Below, piece by piece: positions 1 to 9,302 of a stretch of DNA of 64,000 nt. The stretch comes from Naematelia aurantialba (lineage: Eukaryota > Basidiomycota > Tremellomycetes > Tremellales > Naemateliaceae): the NCBI GenBank assembly GCA_021527695.1, contig JAKFAO010000003.1:1116001-1180000 (forward strand), given 5' to 3'. Below the pieces are notes generated by a model, which saw only the letters and a program-made list of their open reading frames with translations, was not told where the DNA came from and did not search any database. Made by a program: the position numbers and the translations under genes. Within the stretch, counting starts at the first letter, position 1. Each line of letters starts with the position of its first letter.

Positions 1-394
1 GAGAGTGAAGGCGATTGCCGGCGCCAGTAGGGGATGACGGGAGGGTTACTGGCTGCTCGTTCATGGAATAGCCGCCATGGGAGCCAAGAGACGACGGATC
101 GTGAACAGACGTAGGCACCCGAACCGTCGATGCTTCACCTAGTGGCGGCTGTCCGTCATGATGAGAGTGTTGGCTATGCCAAGGCGAAGATGACGATGAC
201 GTACTTGCAGGCTGAGCAGCAGATGCAGAGGCGCTTGGGTTGATTTCTCCTCTTGTGGTCCCGAAGGTATCTGGACCGGTGTGATTCGGTTCCCCCTCGA
301 AAACAGCATACGGGGCGACACTCGAGTCTCCCCTGCGAGGCAGGTAAGCAAACAGGTTGACCCAATCGCCCTCCCTGGCTGGATACAGATTCAT
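1..394 (-). CDS. Partial disordered protein at window edge, probable member of the split zinc-cluster family
   Basis: An ATG at 394-392 opens a minus-strand reading frame that stays open to base 1, about 131 codons, so the gene is cut by the window. The product starts MNLYPAREGDWVNLFAYLPR and continues Ser/Pro/His/Gln rich, for example an SASASAAQPASTSSSSSPWH-like run near residues 50-70. It has no recognisable domain. Its start and low-complexity style resemble the neighbouring genes at 5565 (MNPYANPNLWW) and 9303-11363 (MNSDQSNAWGNPLYP), which end in paired cysteine motifs. The C-terminus that would prove membership lies outside the window, so assignment rests on position and composition only. 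Confidence 0.45.
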   Translation of the reverse strand, partial: MNLYPAREGDWVNLFAYLPRRGDSSVAPYAVFEGEPNHTGPDTFGTTRGEINPSASASAAQPASTSSSSSPWHSQHSHHDGQPPLGEASTVRVPTSVHDPSSLGSHGGYSMNEQPVTLPSSPTGAGNRLHS

Positions 395-1289
395 TATGAA
401 TCACTCAGAACGCGGTGGACAGGCGTGTTCCACGAAGAAGGCGACGGGTAGTGAGGGATTTCCCACCAGATCGCCCTAACTTATATGGCAGAGGGGTGGC
501 AGAACGCCAGCAGACTTTTCCTGGATGCTGTGCGAGACACTTGGAACGGGATGATAGTCGAAAGGAGAAACGCCGTTCAGACTCCGGTACCTCCCTTGGC
601 TGGCTCGGCATCCCTTGTGATGAACTGCCTCTGGGTCAAGCGCCTGCGGACTGTGGGAGGGACCGTTGAACCTGGTGCATAGCAGTTCTCGGCACAGTCC
701 TGATCAGCCACAATATTCGAGTCGCGCATGGCAGCCGTGAGGGCAACCACTGAAGCGGTCCCGTCTCGTAGGTGTTCCTTGTGACTGCCTAGCCTCTGTA
801 GACGGTCTTAGATGGAGTTGTAGATGATGACAAGCAGCTCGTGAGCCTTCTGATCTCCGTTTCCGATCTCAGATTCCGAATCTCAGATTCCGAGAACAGA
901 TGGAAGGGGTGATGAAAGGCGAGCGCGCATTCCACAGAGTCGGCTGTCGTGATTTCTCACAATCACATCGATGGTGTGAAGGATCGTGTTTCAGACGCCC
1001 CGAAGGAGGCAGACTATGCGCTTGTAAAAGCTTTCCTGGATGTCACAAACCTGAGGATTCTCACCAACATTGCCGAGCGCTTGCAAATATTCTCACTGGC
1101 GATAGCGAACTTGAGCCGGACCCGCGCACTCTCCCGAGTGCTTGTCTGCGAAGCGCTTTGCTGCCAAGACGTCATGGCTGTCCGAAGCAACCCTGGCAAG
1201 AAGACGCTTTGACTGTTACAGACGCCAAGGTCCTTTACATATTGTATCTATCCAGCCAAATTGTACGAGCACGTCTATATGCTGTTTGT
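395..1289. other. Intergenic stretch, no supported gene
   Basis: This 0.9 kb separates the head of the edge-cut minus-strand gene from the tail of the minus-strand gene ending at 1290. A plus-strand ATG frame at 900-1295 (131 codons, Cys/His rich) and an overlapping 88-codon frame without an ATG at 949-1212 are present. They overlap each other in different frames and have no recognisable domain. A short direct repeat around 868-892 (two copies of a CTCAGATTCCGA-like unit) is visible. I do not call a gene here. Confidence 0.5.
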
Positions 1290-2420
1290 TCATAGCATTC
1301 CAGCAGGAGCAAACGTGCGAGCGAGCCACGACGCCCCCCCAGCTCGTTTCAGAAGGGTTCGCGGCCCATTCATTGCTATCGAGGCGAAATGCTCTGATGC
1401 TTGCTCATATCCCTGGCCGGTTGGAAACACGCAGTGCTGGAGAAAAGAATAGCTGCCACAGACTGTACACTGAGACCGCCTCGCCAGTTCAAACTTGTGA
1501 CGGCCCATGTGTCTGGTAGGCGTGTATGTGTTCGTCAACGGATCCCCTGTCACACCCCCAGTGTCCTCGTCATAGTACTCGGGGTCCACCAGACACGGCC
1601 AGCCTTTTTGTTGACAGAGCGCACAACTCTTCTCCCGCGGTAGCCAGACACGGCGTACGCCTTGGTCCGAAACCAGCGTCCCCCCACCAGGCAGATGCGC
1701 CAGCGTTTTCAACCAACTGGTCTCCCCTTGTTGTATAACCATGCACTTCGTTCGCCACATGAACACTCCTGACTGACGAGACTGTGCTGCGTCGGAGAGC
1801 GGGCCCTCCAAACGAAGGCTCGAGGTAGACGGCGTTGGCTCGCTGATACCTGGAGTCATTAGTGGAGAAACCCCAGGTACCGCAAAGCCTGAGGTTGTGG
1901 GTGTGGCGGTACTGTTTGAACAGACTTGAGGAGGTAGAACAGATACTCGAACGGGCTCAACCTCTTCACCTCTGGACCAGGTGTTGTATCGATCTTGCTG
2001 AAAGGTGATGCGTTCTTCGTCACTTTCCCCGAGTGGGAGACTACCAGTTAACGGTGAGCAATTAGTGTAGAGCGATGCAGGTGGCACAGGCGGATGCGGG
2101 GGATCGCTGTACACATCACTTCGCTCCAAGGAAGGTATGTAGTCACCGCCTCGTCCATTCTGAAATGAAGAAGGCGCGGGGGGTCCGGGGGGCCCGCTGG
2201 GCCAAGAACCAGGGACATCATGAAGGAATTCACGGAGATTTGGTAAAGCCACCCGGAGTCGAGGGTCAATGTAGCGAGAAAATCGATAGCTATCCCGTAT
2301 CGCCACTGACAATTGGGACTCTGCCATAGGCGGGGGAATGCCATATCCGGTGGCGCTCCAGCTTCTTCTCAAGCCAGGCAAGGGCGGGGTATCTCTCCAT
2401 GTAGTCCTGTCTTGATCCAT
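1290..2420 (-). CDS. Split zinc-cluster family protein 1 (376 aa, disordered with C-terminal double Cys motif)
   Basis: The first ATG of the open frame is at 2420-2418 (product MDQDRTTWRDTPP...); upstream codons are open but lack an ATG. Roughly residues 1-250 are Pro/Ser/Thr rich with no domain. The C-terminal part carries CALCQQKGWPC (C-x2-C-x6-C), a 41-residue spacer, then CTVCGSYSFLQHC (C-x2-C-x8-C), followed by a tail of about 45 residues. Just before the first motif is LPREKSCALC, closely matching LPRELSCASC in the gene at 3756. This argues for common ancestry rather than chance cysteines. Six cysteines in two halves suggest a binuclear zinc site and thus a nuclear, DNA-binding role, which is inference. 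The second half lacks the usual basic residues, unlike most relatives. No intron is needed. Confidence 0.72.
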   Translation of the reverse strand: MDQDRTTWRDTPPLPGLRRSWSATGYGIPPPMAESQLSVAIRDSYRFSRYIDPRLRVALPNLREFLHDVPGSWPSGPPGPPAPSSFQNGRGGDYIPSLERSDVYSDPPHPPVPPASLYTNCSPLTGSLPLGESDEERITFQQDRYNTWSRGEEVEPVRVSVLPPQVCSNSTATPTTSGFAVPGVSPLMTPGISEPTPSTSSLRLEGPLSDAAQSRQSGVFMWRTKCMVIQQGETSWLKTLAHLPGGGTLVSDQGVRRVWLPREKSCALCQQKGWPCLVDPEYYDEDTGGVTGDPLTNTYTPTRHMGRHKFELARRSQCTVCGSYSFLQHCVFPTGQGYEQASEHFASIAMNGPRTLLKRAGGASWLARTFAPAGML

Positions 2421-3755
2421 TGTCGGAGCGTGTATACTGGACCTGGGCAGCAGAGCCAGCCAACTAACAGTGTTCAGTTCCGAGATGGTAAGGGGGAGGT
2501 AATGAATTGAATAGACGTTCACTAGTTGTATCTATAGCTCACTGAACGAAGGCGCTTGGTCGTTTGGGCTAGTGTTTCGCTAATACGAAGACTCTCCATT
2601 TCCCGCTTAGTCAGATAGACGTTATCCTTTGTACCGGGATCGGTCGTTACATATGGTCTTGAGGCATGAAACCTCGTGCATTTCAGTGGTGACAACTCCG
2701 AAAAAGAAAACGAGTAAACGTTTGAGAGCGGTTAGCGTAGTGACACCGTAGCCTCTGGCCTGTGAGTAGTGTCAGAGACAGCCCTGTGTACCCTCCCCAC
2801 CCCCAGGAGGCAGACAGTGACGGGGTGACGAAGGTTGAGCGACCATAAGAAGGATCAAGTCTGGTTTGGATAAGCGCTGGAGCACGGACTTGGCTTTCAG
2901 CTGTTACAACGCACGGACTAGCGTGTAGTTGGACCGAGCTCCAATTGAAGCCATGTGTCATAATTCACTGGTCGCGAGTTCCTTGAAATGCGACTGTAAT
3001 GTGGACATGGGCATCGCATAACCGCTAAACCAAAAGGATATTATTTGCCTGAACTGGGGTTCTCTGAACCATTGCGCCAGCATGGTGCGCTTTGAGTGAC
3101 AATGTCCGTCTCACAGGTCACAGAACCGTCTCCATCTTGGATCACGCTTGTAGTGTGTTGCGTGTCTTGTGGCTTAGTTCTTGACGCAGGTGAGACACTG
3201 TGGTGACCGGTAATTGGACGAGCGAGGACATGTCAGGAAGGAAGAAGCGAGGTGAACGGCAGGGCCCAACCGCGGAGCACACTTAGGTCGACTTATCAAA
3301 TCAAGACCTTCAAGCAGGCCAAGCAATTTTCAGTGTTTTGTACCACTGCCTTGCAGTATGGATCACTTCCTGTTTCTTGTAAATTCTGTCAGTAGCTCAA
3401 TGCCACTCGGGCCGATACCGTTAGACTGCTTTCCTTCGCTCCTCTCCTTATCATCTGTTCTTTCTGCGTCGGTGGCAAGCAGATGCTCTAGACTGAACTG
3501 TTGCTGCTCATTCACTCCATTGACGTACTGAATGCCGTCATCATGTTGAACGGCATTGGCTGAAAGCCTTCCTTGCCGAGCGACTACAAAAGCATTGCAT
3601 TGTATGCTAGGACTATCAATAGCAGGAAGGAAAGGAAAGCAGTCTCTGTGACCCAGAAAGGTGGGGCATCGGCTGGCAGTGGCCTGGTCTTCTCACACGA
3701 GAAGTCGGAAGGCCCCCTAGTTGGTTACATTCACTAGAGTGTGTGCATTTGGGCA
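2421..3755. other. Divergent intergenic region between two family genes
   Basis: This 1.3 kb region holds the upstream sequences of the minus-strand gene starting at 2420 and the plus-strand gene starting at 3756. I see no open frame longer than about 90 codons with coding character, no RNA gene and no repeat. Pyrimidine-rich tracts near 3430-3450 may belong to the plus-strand promoter or leader. Confidence 0.5.
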
Positions 3756-5075
3756 ATGCAAGACGCATTTTTTGGAGCCGGTTTTCAAGCAGCCTGCCAC
3801 ACGATGGAGAGTTCCCAAGAGCATGGCTACCAGTGGTTGTTCAGCCAAGAGCAGGATCCCTATAACTCTGCCGCACAGTGCGACATCCAGCCTCTTGATC
3901 CCACTTCTGAGACATGGCCTCTCCCGTATGAGCCGGCCCCCGATCATGAGCTCATGCACCCTCATCTGCTTCAGAATTTCCTTGATGGCCAGTCACAACA
4001 GCCAGAGCAGCCTTGCTCAAGCTCAGAGCAAAATTCAACTTTTCGCCACTCTGATGAGGCCGCCTCTCGAGAACTGCAGTACCAAGTCGGCCAGATGGCT
4101 CTGCAAGACCCGCCGGGCTACAACGAAACTGACAACCACAATTGGGGACCTCTAGAAAATCCCTACCTGACTATGTCTCCGACTAGAAGCGGGCCCGAGA
4201 GGGCCCATCTCGTTTCGAACAGGGTTGCTCGTCGATACCAACCGTCAAACTGGTTTCGCGGCACTCCGGAACCGAGTGGGTCCGCACTGCGCAACGCTCA
4301 GGCTGAGAATTTTTCCCTGTTTGACCACCATTCCGCTCTAAACGCAAGCACCTCCGGCAGTCAAACTCACTACTGGCCCACACAAGAGGATATGAATGCC
4401 TTCCGACCCTCAGAGACGTCACCTGACGAACAGGTGAGTTATCAGGATCCAGTACAGGAGACTCAGTCACAAGGGCCCTCACAAGTCACTGACTGTTTAC
4501 CGACTACAACAGCCAGTACTCAGTTCGAACGGGATCGTGGTTTTGAGCGTAGCCCTGAGTCAACCTGGCCAGGAGACTTGATGAACCAGACAGCGCAGGG
4601 CGAAAGTCAGGAATCCAATCTGCGGATCGAATCCCAGAGTGGTGCGGATGGTGACGACGTGCCACGCCCCGCCGGCTTGCCCTCCAATGCTGTTGCTGGA
4701 CACAACGGCCAACGCGAGCAAGAACAGACCGCTTTACCCCTCCCCATGTTCTACGATGCCGGCAGCCTGAAGATGATCATTGCTGGTGGACTTGAGTACG
4801 TCCGATCAGAGGGACCAGAGGAACCGTCAGTTGCGCTTCCACGAGAACTCAGTTGCGCGTCTTGTTTGCTGCGGGGAAAACAATGCGTCATTACAAGCCG
4901 ACAGCATGCAGCATTACAGTCGATTGCGTCGACCCTCTCCACCCGGTGGGAATCTGAGGGGTTTGACGCGTGGCTGGACAGAAAGCGTGCAGAAGCCAGT
5001 GAACCGCAGGTGCGGAAAAGATCCGCTATTGCCTGTGCTCATTGTAAGAGGCGCCGAATCCGGTGCGCATATTGA
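3756..5075 (+). CDS. Split zinc-cluster family protein 2 (439 aa)
   Basis: Single-exon frame. I chose the first in-frame ATG (3756, MQDAFFGAGF...); the next ATG (3804, MESSQEHGYQ) is also possible. Residues 1-330 are rich in Ser, Gln, Glu and Pro with scattered Trp/Phe in acidic surroundings, as expected of a disordered transcriptional activation region (inference). A short conserved block (SLKMIIAGGLEYV) precedes LPRELSCASC. The cysteine halves are CASCLLRGKQC and, at the very C-terminus, CAHCKRRRIRC, 49 residues apart. The last half has the CxxC-basic-basic-C pattern of the DNA-contacting first half of Gal4-type clusters, while the earlier half resembles their usual second half, so the order looks inverted. 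The protein stops two residues after the last cysteine. Function unknown; sequence-specific DNA binding is the leading guess. Confidence 0.78.
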   Translation: MQDAFFGAGFQAACHTMESSQEHGYQWLFSQEQDPYNSAAQCDIQPLDPTSETWPLPYEPAPDHELMHPHLLQNFLDGQSQQPEQPCSSSEQNSTFRHSDEAASRELQYQVGQMALQDPPGYNETDNHNWGPLENPYLTMSPTRSGPERAHLVSNRVARRYQPSNWFRGTPEPSGSALRNAQAENFSLFDHHSALNASTSGSQTHYWPTQEDMNAFRPSETSPDEQVSYQDPVQETQSQGPSQVTDCLPTTTASTQFERDRGFERSPESTWPGDLMNQTAQGESQESNLRIESQSGADGDDVPRPAGLPSNAVAGHNGQREQEQTALPLPMFYDAGSLKMIIAGGLEYVRSEGPEEPSVALPRELSCASCLLRGKQCVITSRQHAALQSIASTLSTRWESEGFDAWLDRKRAEASEPQVRKRSAIACAHCKRRRIRCAY

Positions 5076-5564
5076 TCGTTATGGCTATCGGAGGGAGGTG
5101 ACTGCATCGAATAGAGTGGGAGATGGTTGCGGTGCTTCCTGTAGGGACTGTACAGTAGAAAGTTCCTACTGTGCGTTTCGACCGCTCTATAGTTAGCAGA
5201 ATATCCGATGCCACCAGCTAGCGAGGAAGCAGGCCACCGACGGCGCGTGATCTTTGTCATCAGTATATGAAGGGGGCAGTTGCCGGGCACCACCGTCCAA
5301 GGCCGCTTACTCATCAGCAAGAACGTTCATGCTCACAGGAGAGAGTGCGGAGTGGACCGCTGGCGACTTAACCAAAGGAAAGGGAAGTCCTCCAGAGGGT
5401 GTGGCGCGCCAGACTATGAAGGGAGCTTCAAGGTTCTAAGGAAGTACGACTCTCGTCCGCTGTGCTTCGACACGAAGAAGCTTGAATGGCCGAAAGCAGT
5501 CCTTATATAAGAGACTACGGTTAGGTTAATCAGGTGACTATTGTAGCACAAAACATCGCTCTTC
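5076..5564. other. Intergenic/promoter stretch
   Basis: This 489 bp lies between two tandem family genes. It contains overlapping short frames without coding character. A TATA-like element at its right end is listed separately. Confidence 0.5.
5504..5511 (+). promoter_or_regulatory. TATA-like box (TATATAAG) upstream of the 5565 gene
   Basis: TATATAAG begins 61 bp before the ATG at 5565. A minus-strand TATAAG occurs 46 bp before the ATG of the gene at 11363, TATATAAA 92 bp before 44812, and a TATAA 87 bp before 43327. A well-placed TATA element in several family genes suggests regulated rather than constitutive promoters; this is inference. Confidence 0.45.
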
Positions 5565-6869
5565 ATGAATCCGTACGCAAACCCTAACCTGTGGTGGTCA
5601 CACGATCTTCAGCGACATCATGACGACGAGCTGACTGGAGAGAGCGCCACGGTGGAGAGAGCCCAGTCTCCGTTCGACGTCGGTACTGAAGAAAGGACCC
5701 CTCTTCAGCGGCCAACTTTACAAGATGTCATGTCAGTTGATGGAGAAGACCCGTTACCCTCTCCGCTGGAGGCGGTATACGGTCTGTCAAGCTTGGAAGA
5801 AGATACGTTCCTTGGTCACAGCCCCGCCGTGGTGCAGAGCAAATCCAGTCCAGGGCCGCACTCGCCGAATGAACCAGATGGTTATGGAAGCTGGGCTTCC
5901 ACTTTGGCCAGACCCGTCGATCCTGAAAATTCTCAACCTCGAAGCGATTCACATCTGTTTGAGGATAGCCCCCAGCGTCCAGCTTCATCATCTTCAGAAG
6001 CATCGACTTCTCCGAATGCACGTGGACGAGATGTAGGACGCTTCTCGAGGCAGCTGTCACAGTCCAATACCCATCTGGAATCTGCACCGAGCACCCCATC
6101 GCGTAGAGGCACATCCGCTGGGAGCAAACATGATTGGGGCACAGATGGGAGGGCATTCCCACGCATTTCCGATTGGTATCCAGAGACATCTGAAACTCAA
6201 AGTGAAAGTCTAGCATCTCACGCCTCACAGTCAGCCAACCACTCATCGGAACAAGGCGGCAATTTGCCTTCGATAAGGGCTTTAATGGATGAGATCGCCA
6301 CCAGTTGGCGCCTCCCGTCTCAGCTCAGGAGGAGCACTCTTCCAAAAGTACGGCCACTCTCTCTACCCCAGAGCCTATTGAGTCTTCAAAATGGGGGCCA
6401 AACCAGTGCGCACGTAACGGAGGTAGTTGGCCAGATGCCTCACAGTTTCGTTTCCGTCGACGATAGAACAGAGCCCAATCGCGAAGCCGAAGTCTCTGGT
6501 CAGAGAGCCCGGCAGTCCCTTACAGACCACACAAGCCGGAGTCGTTCGCACGATGCGCTTCTTGGCGCACGGCTCTCGTCCTTTCCTGTCAGGTCCCGGC
6601 TAGCGACCACAACTCCGGTCCTCCTCGACAAGGAATCCAGCTGCCTAAACTGCCAAAGTACAAACAAACCGTGTGTCATTGCAGCCAAGTGGATTGATAC
6701 GCATTTTTGTCGAATGAAGGAGAGGGCTGCCTTGCAGAGGGGAAAAGTCTCGACGACCTCACCTCAGAGTAGCTCAAGCCAGCCGACGGCCGGGCCAGAG
6801 GGGAAAGCTCACAAAGCTGCATATAGCTGTCAAGCGTGCAGCAAACTGCATCGAAGATGTCTGTTTTGA
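5565..6869 (+). CDS. Split zinc-cluster family protein 3 (434 aa)
   Basis: Single exon, starting at the ATG 54 bp after a TATATAAG box (MNPYANPNLWWSHDL...). Residues 1-340 are Ser/Gln/Pro/Glu rich and predicted disordered, with isolated aromatic motifs such as ISDWYPETSETQ near residue 205. The C-terminus has CLNCQSTNKPC, a 51-residue Ser/Gln/Lys-rich spacer, and CQACSKLHRRC followed by two residues and the stop. The terminal half is basic (SKLHRRC), as in a canonical zinc-cluster first half. The gene is tandem with the 3756 gene on the same strand and ends the same way, which points to local duplication followed by rapid divergence of the disordered part. No homologue is recognised outside this window. 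Confidence 0.78.
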   Translation: MNPYANPNLWWSHDLQRHHDDELTGESATVERAQSPFDVGTEERTPLQRPTLQDVMSVDGEDPLPSPLEAVYGLSSLEEDTFLGHSPAVVQSKSSPGPHSPNEPDGYGSWASTLARPVDPENSQPRSDSHLFEDSPQRPASSSSEASTSPNARGRDVGRFSRQLSQSNTHLESAPSTPSRRGTSAGSKHDWGTDGRAFPRISDWYPETSETQSESLASHASQSANHSSEQGGNLPSIRALMDEIATSWRLPSQLRRSTLPKVRPLSLPQSLLSLQNGGQTSAHVTEVVGQMPHSFVSVDDRTEPNREAEVSGQRARQSLTDHTSRSRSHDALLGARLSSFPVRSRLATTTPVLLDKESSCLNCQSTNKPCVIAAKWIDTHFCRMKERAALQRGKVSTTSPQSSSSQPTAGPEGKAHKAAYSCQACSKLHRRCLF

Positions 6870-7775
6870 GGGCTTGTTACTGTCGCTTGTACCATTGACA
6901 GGTAACAAGGGGAATGATAGAGGCAAAGGTATGCGTATTGTGACCATACAGTATTGCCAAAATTCCAGCTGTGCATGTGATGATGCACCTCTTCGTTCGT
7001 CGCTCCTTAGCTGTGTGCATGTGTTCATGGGTCTGATAATGCATCAACCTGCCCCTTGGGCGGGCAGGGAAAACTCTAACTACTTATCTATCTACCACTG
7101 TCGTGCCAGGGGATGCCCCGCGCACCAGGGGAGGGGGCGCACCCCTACAACAGTTGCCCAATCCCGGGCTCATCAGGGTGTGGGTGGGTGGGAAAGAGAG
7201 CTGCGGCACCTAAGGGCTATGTGCTTGAGTGATAAGTGAGTGGTGAGAGTCGTCTACCTCGACGGTGCCCTTTTCTCCCCTTTCCATCACGTGATCCATC
7301 AATTGCCTGACTGGTCATCCAAGAGTTCTTCGCGACCGTCAGTTCTCGTGAATACCATCGTGTAAATGGGATATAGGTCACGAGATTCGTTGGGGAATAA
7401 CGGTTGGCATGCATGCTCGTTGACGCTTTGAGCGTCGGAACTCCTGAGATCAATGGGCTGCCGCTAAACTTGAAACTCTACAACGCATTGGGAGTGAGTG
7501 AACAAAAGATGCCACAAACTCCACGCGTAATCTTCTTTCTGAAAATAACTGGTGCCCAAACGATGCAAGGCAAGCGCATAGCTTGCTACAGCGCTTCGGA
7601 AGCCCCAAAGTTTGAGCGCCGAGACATCCGAGAGAAGGCAGTCTGTTTGTACGCAGGTAGGGCTTCTACGCTTCTACCTTGCGACGCTGAAATACCATGG
7701 CTGCGTCCAATACACTTGAATCCGCCGCTGGTCTCTTCAAGGCAAGAAACAACTTGTGTAGGGGCATCCCTCGAC
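6870..7775. other. Intergenic/leader region with in-frame upstream extension
   Basis: This 0.9 kb lies between two tandem family genes. From 7404 to 7775 the frame of the downstream gene is already open, with in-frame ATGs at 7413, 7509 and 7563. The encoded residues lack the Ser/Gln/Pro bias of the family. A gtgagt sequence at 7492 could be a splice donor, so either a longer N-terminus or a 5' exon plus intron is possible. Nothing else is seen. Confidence 0.4.
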
Positions 7776-9020
7776 ATGGACGACTATACAAATATGTACA
7801 GCATGCGGACTCGGGAACAGCACCACGAGTCCGAGGATGCAGCAGTCTACCACAATTCGCCACTTCATCTGGTGCAGCCGGAATCAACTGAAGATTATGA
7901 AGAATTTGTCCGGCATGCCCTATCTTTGGAAAGTTGGCCACAAAGTCATCAGGAGCCGCACCCAGTAGACTTTCAATTGTCCACACCGGGTCAAACGTTG
8001 TCGCAAACAAGTGCGGCAGAGGAAGACCCTTCTCACGGTCTGGAGCTCCATCCCGAAGCGGAGGGATCCGGGAGATGCTATCCTCGCCAGTCATCGTGGC
8101 AGACGCATTTCCCGCCTCTGGGGTCAAGCGGGACCCCGACGATTCGGGACGTAGCTCCGGGTTGGGCTGCAGGATGGTATCCAACACTGTCCCAGAACGA
8201 GGTTGACGAGCAGCCGTCTGGTCTTTCCGGGCCATACGAACGATTCCAGAATTCAGACGATACTCTGACCCCAACGGCATGCCTCCCAATGGATGGGCAC
8301 CATCGGTCACTAAACCGCTATGCTGAGTATTCGTCATGGTTCGAGACTTTCAGTACACCCCGTGGCCGAGTGCCCTCTCCTGCTCAAGGGCAGCCCGCAG
8401 CACAGACTCCAGAAGGCCTGACAGCTTATCAGAGCTGGCCCGGAACATCTCCAGCAAGCACCAGCCTTACGGTGGTCCCAAACCCAATACGCCACGCTCA
8501 CTCGATCTCCCCAAGCGTCGCCCTCAGTAATCAGCCCGAAAATATTCCTAGGATGGTGAAACCTCGCCTAGACGGTGTGTCCGAACAAGGCTCGAGAACG
8601 AGAACGAGAAGACCTAACGACCCCACAAACCTCCATTACTCAAGTGACGCGAGCACCGAAGAGATGCAACAGACCTCGGCAACCGAGGCAACTGACGTCA
8701 AGAAGAATCTGGGACCACCTTTACCTGACCGACACAGGTGCGAGGGCTGCACCAAACGAGACTTACCTTGTCGTATCTCGGTCGCATTGTACCATGAGGC
8801 CAAGAAGCACCAGTGGCGTAATCTGTCGACCATGGCATACAACGGTCTACCCAGAATGTGGGTCCAGAGCGAGTCGTGGTCTGGCATTTCGAGAATCCAC
8901 GGAGGCAAGTCGAAGAAAACGCGTGCCGGCTTCAGATGTGATGAATGCGCTACGCGAAAGGTGCGATGCGACTTCACGCGGTTTGAGCAGGAGACCGTTG
9001 ACAACGCTGACGACCTGTGA
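7776..9020 (+). CDS. Split zinc-cluster family protein 4 (414 aa)
   Basis: I place the start at ATG 7776 (MDDYTNMYSMRTREQ...) because the family-like disordered, acidic and Gln/Ser-rich sequence begins there; in-frame ATGs upstream (from 7413) would add up to 121 residues. The body is low complexity with aromatic patches such as AEYSSWFETFSTPRG. The C-terminal module is CEGCTKRDLPC, a 55-residue spacer (the longest in the array, basic and Trp-containing), then CDECATRKVRC and a tail of about 15 residues. The last half, with ATRKVRC, is very close to the basic helix of Gal4-type clusters. Third of three tandem plus-strand copies; the next copy (9303-11363) converges on it. Confidence 0.75.
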   Translation: MDDYTNMYSMRTREQHHESEDAAVYHNSPLHLVQPESTEDYEEFVRHALSLESWPQSHQEPHPVDFQLSTPGQTLSQTSAAEEDPSHGLELHPEAEGSGRCYPRQSSWQTHFPPLGSSGTPTIRDVAPGWAAGWYPTLSQNEVDEQPSGLSGPYERFQNSDDTLTPTACLPMDGHHRSLNRYAEYSSWFETFSTPRGRVPSPAQGQPAAQTPEGLTAYQSWPGTSPASTSLTVVPNPIRHAHSISPSVALSNQPENIPRMVKPRLDGVSEQGSRTRTRRPNDPTNLHYSSDASTEEMQQTSATEATDVKKNLGPPLPDRHRCEGCTKRDLPCRISVALYHEAKKHQWRNLSTMAYNGLPRMWVQSESWSGISRIHGGKSKKTRAGFRCDECATRKVRCDFTRFEQETVDNADDL

Positions 9021-9302
9021 GAATTCCATGCTGAAAATTCATGTGTCTATCGACGGTTTGCGTCGAATTTTGTCCACGACATTTCCCTTTGCTCTCGAGT
9101 TGTTTCCATCCGATTTACGTCGAAACGATGATCATGCATATAGTGCTCGGGTAGCTGTCGGGTACGAAGCAGAATCTATGCTCAATCTCCAGACCCACCA
9201 AACTCGCTTTGCCACTTGCCACCACTCCAGGCAGTATACAGTACGTATGTACAGTACAGTACGCCGACATATACACCTCCAGAGACGTCGCCTCGGTGCT
9301 CA

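Noticed and set aside
900..1295. 131-codon plus-strand ATG frame, Cys/His rich, overlapping an 88-codon frame at 949-1212
   Set aside because: The two frames compete, the cysteine spacing matches no known motif, and the frame runs into the tail of the opposite-strand gene; composition alone can explain it.
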